From Adhaeretor mobilis (lineage in GTDB: Bacteria > Planctomycetota > Planctomycetia > Pirellulales > Lacipirellulaceae): 64,000 nt of DNA. How positions within the stretch are numbered: the first letter of the stretch is position 1; every line of letters begins with the position of its first letter. Position numbers and translations under genes: made by a program. The stretch covers positions 2,667,501 through 2,731,500 of the forward strand of contig NZ_CP036263.1 of assembly GCF_007741515.1 (NCBI RefSeq), read 5' to 3'. The notes under the pieces were generated by a model, which saw only the letters and a list, made by a program, of their open reading frames with translations, did not search any database and was not told the DNA's origin. Positions 18,751 to 28,500 of the stretch are shown one piece after another.

Positions 18751-20279
18751 GTGGCAGCCAACTTGCCGTGGGCGACGATCCCACGCAAAAGCTCCGCTGG
18801 GGAGTGTACTTCATTCTCATTGCGTTGGCCGTTGGCAGCATGACAGGCCGGCTGTTAGCGGTTAATTCCGAAAACCGTGCAGATAGCGAGCACAAGTTCA
18901 TCCAGCTTCGCATGCGATCACTCGAAGAACGACTCCGTGCGCAAGGCCTTGTCGAAGATGCTGTGCAAGAACGCCTGAGCGCTGAGCGTCCCCAGATCGA
19001 GGCAGAAGAGGCTAGGCAGTTTCCTTTCTTGAGCAGCAACGATCGAAGCCGTTGGCTAGCGATCCGTGCGTTGGTAGACCACGGCACGTACGAGATCGAC
19101 GAGATTGTCGACCGCAAGCGTTGGAACTCGATCGACATGGTCCAGCACCGCGGTAGCGACGGTGAACTGCATCTCTATTCGAGCAAACCGCCGCTGCTCT
19201 ACACGATAATTGCAGGCGAATACTGGTTATTGCAAAAGCTCACTGGCTGGACGCTCGAAGAGAAACCTTACCACGTGGGTCGGGCTATTCTCCTCACAGT
19301 GAATATTCTACCTTTCGCACTGATGATGTATCTGCTGGCCAAACTCGTCGATCGATTCGGCCAAACTGATTGGGGTCGCATCTTCGTTATGGCGTGCGCG
19401 TGTCTTGGCACGATGCTCACGACGTTTGCTGTTGTGATGAATAACCACACGATCGGGGCCGTTAGCACAGCGATAGCTTTGTATGCCTTTGTTCAAATCT
19501 GGTTCGCCGAGAATGAGAATGAGGGCAATCATCGCATCCGTTGGTATGCCCTATGCGGACTAGCAGCGGCATTCACTGCTACCAATGAATTGCCCGCCCT
19601 CTCGTTCTTCGCGCTCGCAGGCTTGGCGTTGTTCTTCAAAGATCGACTGGCCTGGTTCAAAGGTTTCCTGCCAGCCGCAGTCGTAGTGGTCGTTGCCTTC
19701 TTCGCAACGAATTACGTCGCGCACAATAGCTTGCGACCTCCCTACATGCATCGCAGCGACACCGACCCGGAAGACAACTGGTACGCTTACACGTACACGG
19801 TCGAGGGGAAGCAAATAGAAAGCTATTGGCAGAACCCTAAGGGCGTCGATATCGGCGAACCGTCTAAAGCCACTTATGCTTTTCACGCGCTCGTGGGGCA
19901 TCACGGCATCTTTTCGCTTACGCCAGTTTGGCTGATGACGCTTACTGGCCTAGCGATTTGGCTCACTGGGGGCACTCTTCAGCAAAAGCAAATGGCCGCC
20001 GGCATTGCAGCACTCTCGCTCATCTGTCTGGTGTTCTACTTGGGCTTGCGCCCGCAAGAAGATCGCAATTATGGTGGCATGACTAGTGGTTTCCGCTGGA
20101 TGTTTTGGTTTGCCCCGCTGTGGTTGGTGGCGATGGTACCCGCGGCCGACCGTCTATCGGTTTCACGATGGGGCAGGGCACTGGCATGCCTACTGCTGGC
20201 TCTCTCGGTACTCTCGGCCAGCTACCCGACGTGGAACCCCTGGTCGCGGCCTTGGATCGAAGTCTGGCTCAACTCGTGA
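18747..20279 (+). CDS. Polytopic membrane protein, probable GT-C glycosyltransferase
   Basis: 510 residues with one N-terminal membrane helix (WGVYFILIALAVGSMTGRLL), a soluble segment of about 100 residues, then roughly nine further helices. The motif SSKPPLLYTIIAGEYWL resembles the KPPL loop of ArnT/PMT-like GT-C enzymes, which transfer sugars from polyprenyl-phosphate donors on the outer face of the membrane. The last third contains a loop with AYTYTVEGKQIESYW before the final helices. Start ATG overlaps the TGA of the upstream GT2 gene (ATGA), indicating translational coupling. The pair probably builds and uses one lipid-linked sugar. I infer the family from the loop and context; acceptor unknown. 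Confidence 0.7.
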   Translation: MSGSQLAVGDDPTQKLRWGVYFILIALAVGSMTGRLLAVNSENRADSEHKFIQLRMRSLEERLRAQGLVEDAVQERLSAERPQIEAEEARQFPFLSSNDRSRWLAIRALVDHGTYEIDEIVDRKRWNSIDMVQHRGSDGELHLYSSKPPLLYTIIAGEYWLLQKLTGWTLEEKPYHVGRAILLTVNILPFALMMYLLAKLVDRFGQTDWGRIFVMACACLGTMLTTFAVVMNNHTIGAVSTAIALYAFVQIWFAENENEGNHRIRWYALCGLAAAFTATNELPALSFFALAGLALFFKDRLAWFKGFLPAAVVVVVAFFATNYVAHNSLRPPYMHRSDTDPEDNWYAYTYTVEGKQIESYWQNPKGVDIGEPSKATYAFHALVGHHGIFSLTPVWLMTLTGLAIWLTGGTLQQKQMAAGIAALSLICLVFYLGLRPQEDRNYGGMTSGFRWMFWFAPLWLVAMVPAADRLSVSRWGRALACLLLALSVLSASYPTWNPWSRPWIEVWLNS

Positions 20280-20287
20280 TATCCGCG

Positions 20288-21013
20288 TCACTTGTGGCTA
20301 ATGTTTTGATCGAACTCCGAGAATTGAAACTGCCCCCAAGTCACCGGCAGCGGGGCCGTAAAGTGCAGCGGATCGTCATTCATCGGATGCGTGAACCCAA
20401 GCTCCCGTGCGTGTAGAGCTATCGGGCGATCTCGCATTTCTAGCTCAGGCGGTCCAAAGGGTTGCTCGCTGCCGTATTGAGAATCCCCCACCACTGCGTG
20501 ACCACGCGAAGCGGCTTGAATGCGGATCTGGTGGGTGCGGCCTGTTTCGAGTTCGATCTCTAGCCATGTCCAGTCCGTACCGCGATGCCTCACGCGATAG
20601 TGCAGCACGGCATGCTTAGCCGCGGGGTGATCTTCAGTGACGACTTCCGCCTGGGCCATACCGTGCCGTTTGTGAAGGTAATCGGTCCAGGTACCTTCGT
20701 CGTCAGCGACTGTTCCGGCGACGCAGGCCCAGTAGGTTTTGCTGACGGTGCGCTCTTGAAACTGCTTGGCCAACTTCCGAGCGGCTCGGACGTGGCGTGT
20801 GAATGCGATAGCGCCAGACACGGGGCGATCGAGCCGGTGTACAAGTCCTACATAGATTTTCTCTTCTGCTGTTTTTTTATCACGCCGACGATAGTGGTCG
20901 GCAATCAGCAGTTCCAGGCTATCGATTCCACGGGGCGCTTGAGTCAGCAAGCCGCTGGGCTTGTTCACAATCAAACAGGGGCCATCTTCGTAGAGTATTT
21001 CTAGAGTGCTCAC
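20288..21013 (-). CDS. RluA-family RNA pseudouridine synthase
   Basis: 241-residue pseudouridine synthase without an S4 domain, converting uridine to pseudouridine in rRNA or tRNA. The opening EILYEDGPCLIVNKPSGLLT and the catalytic motif VHRLDRPVSGAIAF (with the essential Asp) are clear; LEIELETGRTHQIRIQ is the other signature. The GTG start overlaps the stop of the upstream dehydrogenase gene by 4 bp, so it is the last gene of the hflX-dehydrogenase-rlu operon. Target site cannot be assigned. It stands 8 bp from the stop of the convergent GT-C gene. Confidence 0.93.
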   Translation of the reverse strand: MSTLEILYEDGPCLIVNKPSGLLTQAPRGIDSLELLIADHYRRRDKKTAEEKIYVGLVHRLDRPVSGAIAFTRHVRAARKLAKQFQERTVSKTYWACVAGTVADDEGTWTDYLHKRHGMAQAEVVTEDHPAAKHAVLHYRVRHRGTDWTWLEIELETGRTHQIRIQAASRGHAVVGDSQYGSEQPFGPPELEMRDRPIALHARELGFTHPMNDDPLHFTAPLPVTWGQFQFSEFDQNISHK

Positions 21014-21852
21014 CGGGCCGTGTCCTCGGTGCCCGCTTCTATGGCATTAGATCCTGCGGCTGCACGACCGTATTTCTTCATGATTCGATCCACAAGCCCC
21101 GGTGCCAGACGATTGGCCGTAACGAGTAGTCGCCCTCGCCAGTTTGGGAATATCTCACGCCTGCGCCTTCGCAACGCAGTTACGATTTGCGCTGCAACCG
21201 CCTCAGGCGGTATTCCCTTCGAACTACCCCAGGGTAGTTTGGCTTGTTTCTCAAGCAGATGGTCAAAAAATGGCGTATCGGTTGTACCTGGACTCACGAG
21301 CATCACGTCGATTCCATCGCTGGCGAGTTCTGCCCGCAGTGCTTCGCTCCAGCCGCGGAGGGCGAATTTACTAGCGGAGTACTCGCTGTTGAGCGGCGCC
21401 CCGCGATGCCCGAGGATCGAACTGACATTAACGATCGCAGGAGTGCGCCCTATGCGTAGTAGCGGCACGGCCAATCGAGTGAGTTCTGCCGCGGCGAACA
21501 GATTGACCTCCATGATCTGGCGGAAAGTCTCGCTGGCATTATCTTCAAACTTACCGTGGGCGCTTACGCCTGCGTTGTTGATCAACAGATCGAGGCCACC
21601 CCAGCGTGCTTGGGCGGTAGCAATGGCTCGCTCTCGGAGCTTGGGGTCGGTCACATCGCCGACCACTAAATCAATGCTAGTCGTTGAATCGGCTTCACAT
21701 TCCTCGGCTAGCTGTTCTAGCCGGTCGTGGCGGCGAGCAACCAGAATCAGGCGGGCTCGCTCTTTGGCAAGTGCGCGGGCGAGCGCGGCGCCTATTCCGC
21801 TAGACGCGCCCGTGAGAATAACCCGGCTATCAGCAATCAATCGCTGCAGCAT
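21010..21852 (-). CDS. Short-chain dehydrogenase/reductase
   Basis: 280-residue classical SDR with an N-terminal Rossmann fold. It has the cofactor motif TGASSGIGAALARAL, VGDVTD (cofactor-binding Asp), LINNAGVSAHG, the catalytic Ser in NVSSILGHRG, and the YSASK pair. Arg/Lys residues after the first strand (RRHDR) suggest NADP(H) preference (inference). The C-terminus (WRGRLLVTANRLAPGLVDRIM) resembles DltE/SadH-like membrane-associated SDRs. It sits 9 bp after hflX and overlaps the pseudouridine synthase gene by 4 bp. Substrate unknown; lipid or cell-envelope metabolism is one possibility. Confidence 0.92.
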   Translation of the reverse strand: MLQRLIADSRVILTGASSGIGAALARALAKERARLILVARRHDRLEQLAEECEADSTTSIDLVVGDVTDPKLRERAIATAQARWGGLDLLINNAGVSAHGKFEDNASETFRQIMEVNLFAAAELTRLAVPLLRIGRTPAIVNVSSILGHRGAPLNSEYSASKFALRGWSEALRAELASDGIDVMLVSPGTTDTPFFDHLLEKQAKLPWGSSKGIPPEAVAAQIVTALRRRRREIFPNWRGRLLVTANRLAPGLVDRIMKKYGRAAAGSNAIEAGTEDTAR

Positions 21853-21861
21853 AGCGGCCGG

Positions 21862-23235
21862 CTAGGCGACCTCCCCAATGGCGTCACCACCGGCCGCTTG
21901 CGGCTTAGCAGCCGTACCAGCAACGTCCGAGTTCTCCTTACCCACGCACTCATTACGCTGGCGAATCTCAATGCCCGGTGTATCCTCAAGCTGGCCCAGG
22001 TACTTCCGATCAAGGCGGCAATGTACCGTGGTGTTTTCTTCGGAATACGTTTGGCTTTTCACATCGCCAAACTTGGCGAGAAACGCCGTTGTACGGCCAT
22101 CACTAACCGGTAGTACGATCTCTAGATCCAGGAAGTCGGAACTAATAGCTTCACTGACTGCTTGAGCCATCTCGGTGAGCCCCGTGCCGCCGCGCGCGCT
22201 GATTGCGACCGCATTGGGGTAGCGATTGCGAATCGCTTCCAGTGCCATTGGGCTGGCTACTTGATCGACCTTGTTGAGAACCAGTAGTGTGTCTTTCTCT
22301 TCGATCTGCAGTTCTTTCAGCACACCGTAGACGGCTGAAATTTGCTCGCTCACGGCTGGGTTGCTGGCATCGGCTACATGTATTAGCAGATCCGCCTGAC
22401 GTGCCTCTTCGAGCGTGGCCTTAAAGCTGGCGATCAACCTATGAGGAAGGTTCTTGATGAACCCAACCGTGTCGCTCAGGAGCACGGGTCCCCAGCCAGG
22501 TAGTCGCCACCGACGGGTGCGCGTGTCGAGCGTGGCAAAGAGCTTGTCTTCAGCCAGCACGGTGCTGTCCGTCAGGGCGTTCATCAAGGTGCTCTTGCCG
22601 GCGTTCGTGTAACCAACCAGCGAGACGGTCATGCGGTCTTTACGAGCGCCGACTTCACGTTCTTTACGTTTGAGAATTTGGTCGAGATCGCGTTTGAGAT
22701 CGCTGATGCGTTTTTCGACCAAGCGGCGGTCTGTTTCTAATTGTTTTTCACCAGGACCACGCATGCCTACGCCCATTTTCATGCGCGATAGGTGAGTCCA
22801 CATGCGCTTCAAGCGTGGCAGCGAGTATTCCAATTGGGCTAGCTCGACAGCGAGGCGGGCTTCGTGCGTCTGCGCGCGGCTGGAAAAGATATCGAGGATC
22901 ACCTCGGTGCGATCCAGTACCTTCACTCCAAGAGCTTCTTCCAAGTTGCGCACTTGGGCTGGCGACAGGTCGTTGTCGAATATCACCACATCGGCGTCGG
23001 TCGCCTTGACGATCAGCCCGAGGTCCTCGACCTTGCCACTCCCGAGATAAGTGGTCTTGTCAGGCGCCTGGCGATTCTGTGTGAGCCGCCCGACGATTTC
23101 CGCCCCGGCGGTTTCCACAAGCCCGCCTAGCTCCTCAAGAGGATCTTCAGTAGGCGGGTGCTCGGGCAGAAGGACGCCCACGAGAATGGCCGATTCACTT
23201 TCGACGCTTTGGTTGCGATCAATCGTAGTAGACAC
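21862..23235 (-). CDS. hflX: GTPase HflX
   Basis: 457-residue ribosome-associated GTPase that splits stalled or heat-stressed ribosomes. The N-terminal HflX domain carries TYLGSGKVEDLG and VIFDNDLSPAQVRNLE, then MRGPGEKQLETDRR. The G domain has GYTNAGKSTLMN (G1), DTVGFIKNLPH (G3) and LVLNKVD (G4). The GTG start at 23235 lacks a strong Shine-Dalgarno. The last 25 residues go beyond the conserved fold and include AKPQAAG, encoded by the 17-bp repeat at 21893-21909, so the repeat seems to have extended the protein tail. First gene of a three-gene operon with a -10-like TATAAT about 80 nt upstream. Confidence 0.95.
   Translation of the reverse strand: MSTTIDRNQSVESESAILVGVLLPEHPPTEDPLEELGGLVETAGAEIVGRLTQNRQAPDKTTYLGSGKVEDLGLIVKATDADVVIFDNDLSPAQVRNLEEALGVKVLDRTEVILDIFSSRAQTHEARLAVELAQLEYSLPRLKRMWTHLSRMKMGVGMRGPGEKQLETDRRLVEKRISDLKRDLDQILKRKEREVGARKDRMTVSLVGYTNAGKSTLMNALTDSTVLAEDKLFATLDTRTRRWRLPGWGPVLLSDTVGFIKNLPHRLIASFKATLEEARQADLLIHVADASNPAVSEQISAVYGVLKELQIEEKDTLLVLNKVDQVASPMALEAIRNRYPNAVAISARGGTGLTEMAQAVSEAISSDFLDLEIVLPVSDGRTTAFLAKFGDVKSQTYSEENTTVHCRLDRKYLGQLEDTPGIEIRQRNECVGKENSDVAGTAAKPQAAGGDAIGEVA
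21893..21909. repeat. 17-bp palindromic repeat inside hflX
   Basis: GCCGCTTGCGGCTTAGC, with the core GCCGC-TT-GCGGC hairpin. On the coding (minus) strand it reads GCTAAGCCGCAAGCGGC and encodes AKPQAA in the HflX tail. Identical copies at 58922-58938 (inside ileS) and 60683-60699 (intergenic, opposite orientation). Confidence 0.8.
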
Positions 23236-23313
23236 GAGGGTTGAGTTGCTCTCCTATCGCGAATGAAACGAACCGCCGGCAGTGTGCCGGGGCAGGTCGT
23301 TGGCAAAAGCCCT

Positions 23314-23319
23314 ATTATA
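23314..23319 (-). promoter_or_regulatory. Candidate -10 element for hflX operon
   Basis: Consensus TATAAT on the minus strand about 79 nt upstream of the hflX start; no good -35 is seen. The leader between it and hflX contains the hairpin CCGGCA-GTG-TGCCGG. A/T-rich hexamers are rare in this GC-rich spacer, which gives the call some weight. Confidence 0.35.
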
Positions 23320-23523
23320 GACATACCCAGGCCGTAGAACCTAGCGGTTTGACGGATTCGGCACAGGATGCCCATGAGAGGCGCCGCAAGAGCCTGGGGT
23401 GCTAGGCTCTTATTACGCGTCACTAGGTAGGCTTCCCAACAGGACAGACAGTTCCTGTGTAGGGTTCGCGATCCTCCCTTTTGGGGTCTAGCTTCTTGGG
23501 CCTTCGCGTTCGCTATTCGGAGC

Positions 23524-24795
23524 TCACCAAACGTATTCGATTCCAGCGTTGAAGCCGTGGTACAGCGCGTCGCCTTGCGTATTGACGCTGTTGGTGATCA
23601 AGTCCACCGAGTCGATGTTATTCGCCACGTTCACCAGGCTGCTCATATACAGCACTTGGTAACCGGTCTTTAGCGAAACGCTTGGCCAAATATCAGCTAC
23701 TAGTTGGGCACTCAGGTCGCCCACGAAGGCAACTTGGTTTCCTTCAGAGGTAGTCGAACCACCTCCAAAGTTAGTCGCGTTATTAAACTTGTAGCGGTTA
23801 TTATAGATGCCTGCTTTGGAGTCGATTCCAAATCTTAGTCCCTGGCGAAGTCCAATCCACATATCTCCACCGGCTTGGGCTCCAACGAGGTCATTCTCGC
23901 TTTCCCAAGTGACTTGCCCACCGGCCGTGGTGCCAGAAGCAGTGAAAGCCAGATCTTCAGTCGTGCGAACGTAGCGGAAACCAAGCAAGTAGGTGCCGCT
24001 GAATCGTGGACGGTACCCGACCCAGTAGCGACGATAACTTAGCTCGGTGCTATGGAGTTCCGACTGGTAGTCGACCGTATGCACTTCTGCCGCGTCGAGT
24101 TCTGGAATCAGAACGGCGCTGGCGTCTGCCGAAGCGGGCGTGAACAAGAAGTCTGGGGTGGATACTCCCAGCAAAGCTAGGGTGATATCGGTGGAGACCA
24201 GCCGGTTACTTACTGCGATATCTTCCAACCCCATGTAAGTCGCTTCGAAGACCGACAGAGGGCCGAGGTCCAGTCGTCCGGCCACACGGAATCCGGGCTC
24301 GTAGTCGGTGGACATCTGGTTGAGGCTATTTAACCGAGGTGAAGCAGGTCCAATGCCCACTGCTGTGAGAGCCGGTGCATTGTTGAATCTTTCTTCGGGA
24401 AGAAGGAAAATCGCATCAACGCTGAAGTCGAAGTAGTGAGGCCCGATTTGGTCTTCACCGTATCCGCCGAAGTCGGCGTACACACCGTCTCCCATTCCTG
24501 GGCCGCAAGGCGCGCCATCTCCATAGCCACCCCCTCCGCCGTAACAGTCACCGCCCTGGCAATAGTTGGTTTGGAGAATGATCGGCTTGCCATGGGCGTC
24601 TACGAACTGGCTGCCCACTGCGGCATTCGGTCCACCCGCCAGTGGCGAGGCGGCCATCATCGGGACCTGCGGTCCCTGGCCTGGGCCGTAGCCCATGGTG
24701 CTCGGCTGTCCCGGACGTTGCCCGTGAGCCACGGTCGTGGTAGAGAAAACCAATAATGCTGCTCCAGTGAGCAGCAGCGTGCTTCGCTTCATCAT
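23524..24795 (-). CDS. BBP7-like outer-membrane beta-barrel protein
   Basis: 423-residue exported protein typical of planctomycetes. A signal peptide (KRSTLLLTGAALLVFSTTTV, then AHGQ) is followed by a Gly/Pro-rich spacer with GGGGGYGDG, then many alternating strands ending in Trp (FNAGIEYVW), as expected for a barrel. Strand-like blocks include SYRRYWVGYRPRFSGTYLLG and ATYMGLEDIAVSNR. The ATG at 24795 with GGGGGA upstream is preferred over a GTG 18 nt earlier. I assign BBP7-type from overall pattern, so family membership is probable and not certain. It is divergent from the giant protease gene across 758 bp. Confidence 0.8.
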   Translation of the reverse strand: MMKRSTLLLTGAALLVFSTTTVAHGQRPGQPSTMGYGPGQGPQVPMMAASPLAGGPNAAVGSQFVDAHGKPIILQTNYCQGGDCYGGGGGYGDGAPCGPGMGDGVYADFGGYGEDQIGPHYFDFSVDAIFLLPEERFNNAPALTAVGIGPASPRLNSLNQMSTDYEPGFRVAGRLDLGPLSVFEATYMGLEDIAVSNRLVSTDITLALLGVSTPDFLFTPASADASAVLIPELDAAEVHTVDYQSELHSTELSYRRYWVGYRPRFSGTYLLGFRYVRTTEDLAFTASGTTAGGQVTWESENDLVGAQAGGDMWIGLRQGLRFGIDSKAGIYNNRYKFNNATNFGGGSTTSEGNQVAFVGDLSAQLVADIWPSVSLKTGYQVLYMSSLVNVANNIDSVDLITNSVNTQGDALYHGFNAGIEYVW

Positions 24796-25553
24796 CGAAC
24801 CGTCCCCCGGCACTAGATTGTTGCAACGTAGGGCTCAAATAGAGCCGTACGAGGATTACTAAGTCGTTTCTTTAGCTCCCGCCTCAGCGGAGTGCCCGCT
24901 GAAGGGCAACTCTCACCACCTAGCGACTTCCTGGACCAGGGGTTCCTAGTACAGGGCAATTGCCGCCGGGAGGCAAAAAGATTGAGCTTCGGTGGATTTA
25001 TCGGACCGAACCAGGGCAGAGAACCAGTATTTCCGTCATAACAATCAGTTTTCGCCGAATCCGCACCCCTTAACAGGAGTCACAAGTCAACACGCGTGAC
25101 AAGTCGGCTACTGTCCGGCCCAGCGCCATGTAGGATCCCATGTAGGATCTCCGGCGACTGGGATCGGTTAGCGAATTGACACAATATTTGACGGATTTGC
25201 TACTCGTGACTAATATCGATGGTGATAATGGGCTCTTGTGCAAGCGTTGGGGCAATGAGTTATTAGATTGAGCAGCACAAGGCTCCTTTTGACAAAAATC
25301 CACAACGAAAATGCTGCCTTTCCGACTGTGGCTTCGGTTCACGAAGTTCACCCAGAGGAGCCGCAGCGTTCTCAGAATGGGCATCGTGGTGGAATGATGC
25401 TAGTTGAGGGGTGAGGTAGGTGGAGGGGAGCTCAGGCAGATAAGCCTATGTATCCTCATCCGCCGCTTTTGATTTCCCCAGAGCTTTGCTAGGCCGAAGT
25501 TCTGGTTGGGGAATCCTACTACGGAACATATTCATTTTCTTTAAGAGGTAAGT
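24796..25553. other. Long divergent intergenic region
   Basis: 758 bp without a recognisable gene between the barrel protein and the protease. It contains a tandem CATGTAGGATC duplication (25127-25149). A minus-strand frame at 25070-25384 has no protein-like features. Regulatory elements for both large exported proteins are expected here, but I could not identify them. Confidence 0.5.
25127..25149. repeat. Tandem 12-bp duplication
   Basis: CATGTAGGATC occurs at 25127-25137 and 25139-25149, separated by one base. Direct repeats with near one-turn spacing can bind a regulator dimer, but it may be simple slippage. Confidence 0.5.
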
Positions 25554-28500
25554 GTGTACGGTCACAATCCAAATTCGCATCGTGGGCAGTCCCCTTCCCG
25601 TCGCAACGGCAAGCGACGCCCCACCGGCGTGAGTCGCAAGCAAAAGCAGCGCCGCCTGGGCTTCGAGACACTCGAAGAACGCCGAGTCCTCTCAGCTGCT
25701 TCGGCGGTTGATGTGCAAGATCAGCTTGCCGCTGATGTGATTTCGAAGATCAACGCTGAGGTGGCCAGTTCTTTCCAAGCAGCAGCTGATCTGGATCAAT
25801 ACGCACAGGGTCAACTGAGCGAGGCAGAGAACTGGGTAGTACTTGCAATTGCAGGAACCACCGCTGGGCAGTTGGAAGCGGAGACAGGACTGACGGTCGT
25901 CACCGATGCGGTTGGCGTTGATGGTGGTTTCCTTGTAACGCGTGGCGATGCGGATGCATCGGGCGTGGTTGATACCCTGAGTGATTCCTCATCGGTCCGC
26001 TACTTCTATCCCGATATTGCTAAAGGCGGTCAGCAGCGAGCGCTGCCGAACGATCCCTATCTTGAGAAGCAATGGCACTTGATAAATTTTGGTCAACAGA
26101 TCGGCAATCCCGACTTCCAATTTATCTACGCCACTCCCGACATAGATATCAATATCGAGGAAGCTTGGGAGTCAGGTATCACTGGTGATGGTGTCGTCAT
26201 TGGAATTGTGGACGACGGGCTTCAAATCTTGCACCCCGATCTCGCTGCCAATATCGCCCCCGGACTAAGCTTCGACTTCGTTCAAAACGATACCAACCCC
26301 TCGCCCGCGCTCGTGCCGAATGGCGATGGACACGGGACCGCCGTGGGAGGTCTTGCTGCGGGGGTCGGCGACAATGGTATTGGTATCACCGGCGTGGCCT
26401 ACGAAGCGAGTTTGGCCGGTTTGCGTCTCTTGGGCGGCAATCAATCGGACTTTACACAGGGGCAAGCATTATATCACTTGCCACAAGAAATCGATATTTA
26501 CAACAACAGTTGGGGCCCAAGCGATGCGACTCGCCTGACGGAAGGTCCAGGACCACTGGCAACTGCGGCGTTGCGGAATTCGGTCTTCTTTGGTCGAGGC
26601 GGACTCGGCACAATTCACGTGTGGGCGTCTGGCAACGGTGGCCCTAGTAGGGACTCTTCCAACTACGACGGGTACGCCAACTCGCGGTATACGATTAGCG
26701 TGGGCGGTATTGACCACGATGGCACCGAGGCCAATCTCGACGGCACATCAACAAACTACCCGGAAATAGGACCTTCGGTTCTCGTAGTGGCACCCACAGG
26801 TTCCAACCCGCAAAACATTTTGCGCGATCGGGACGACGGCGTTGGTGGCCTGTTGGGTGCTGGCCTTACGACAACGGACCTGACTGGAGAAGCGGGTTAC
26901 AACACAGTACCGGGCGCGATCATCGACGACCTGGAGACCGATAACGATTTCTTCGAGGATCTGGATTACACGACTGGTTTTAACGGCACATCAGCCTCTG
27001 CCCCAATCGTTTCGGGCGTCATTGCTCTTATGTTGGAAGCAAATCCTAATCTTTCTTACCGTGACGTGCAGCACATTCTCATCAGAAGTGCCTCGGAAGT
27101 AAATCGGACGGACGGCAGTTGGAAAGTGAACGAAATTGAAGTGTTTCGTGACCCCGAAGACACCGATGATTTTCCACTTCAGGTCACGTCGACTCCTAAG
27201 CCAGATAATCTGTTTGCGACAGGTGCCGGTTACACCGTAAGTCACGATCGAAATGCATTCGCTGAGAGTGGTTATGCCCACGGTCTGGTCAATGCATCTT
27301 TGGCAGTTGAACTGGCAAGTAATTGGCGAACTGTTGGTAACCAAGTTAGCGAACGAACTTACACAGGGGGAGGTTCCTTCCCGGTACAAGCAGGCGTAAC
27401 CCTCGGCAACGATACCGGCAATATCTTCATTCCCGGTGGAGCAAACAGCCAAGAAATTGTTCCCGAGTGGTATTTAGGAACCTTTCAGCTCGGAACCGAT
27501 CCGCCGGACCCCGGTGCCGACGACTTCCCCGCATCGTCACAGCGGGGCCCTTCAGCGAACCCAATCTTTGTGCCCGACACCAACTTGATGTCCGTGGAAT
27601 GGGTGGAGGTATCGGTCACCTCAAGCATCGACCCCAATCTGCTACGCATCGCTTTGGTTTCACCTGATGGTACGCATTCTGAATTGAATGATTTCAGTAC
27701 GCTAGGGGGGAGCAGGTCGCATCCCAATGATATGGGTACTACCCCGTTGATCCCTCCTGGTACCTCACCTGGCAATTTCAATAGCTGGACTCTCAGCACT
27801 AATCGTCACTGGGGCGAACGTTCTGATCAGATCATAGACCCGGACACCGGTGATGCTAAGTCTTGGCAGTTAGTTGTCGAGAATTACAGCGAAGCTGCGG
27901 GCGATTTTAGTTATAGCTACGCGTTTCACGGTTCGTCGATTTTAGAATCAGGCCGGATATCGGGTGCCGTTGGATTGGATGAGAATCGCGATGGCACGTT
28001 CGATAATTTCGACCGTCGGATTGAGGCTACGGACCCGTTCACCGACGAAATGATATTTGCCACCAATCCCGATCAAGAACTCTTCGCTGAAGGAGTGATC
28101 GTTTACGCAGAATTGGTCGGTGGTCTTGGCGACAACGACATTCGTGACATCTACGAACCGTTTTTCCAGACGGGTTACGACGGCAACTTCTACTTCGACC
28201 TCGCACCAGGCGAATACGAGCTGAGGATCGATACCAGTTCGCTTGATGCTGGTGTCACGATCATGGATTCGCCGCTGGGCACCTTCACTATTGACGCTGT
28301 CGGCGATCGATTAGGAGAAGGATACTTTACGCTTGATCCGGGCGTCGATTTGCCAGCTCCCGGTTTTTCGGTAAGCGGTAACGTGTTCCTAGATTCCGAT
28401 GCGAATGGAACAAAAGACGGCGCCGATGTAGGTCTGGCCGACCAAATCGTCTACTTCGATGCAAATCAAAATGACGTGTATGACGCAGGACTTGATCCGG

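Noticed and set aside
25070..25384. Minus-strand frame of 104 codons upstream of the protease
   Set aside because: Ser/Arg-rich, no signal or domain; it is likely chance in a long intergenic region.
25554..25700. Classical signal peptide for the protease
   Set aside because: The first 50 residues are basic without a hydrophobic core; the LEPR-XLL-type motif is present instead.
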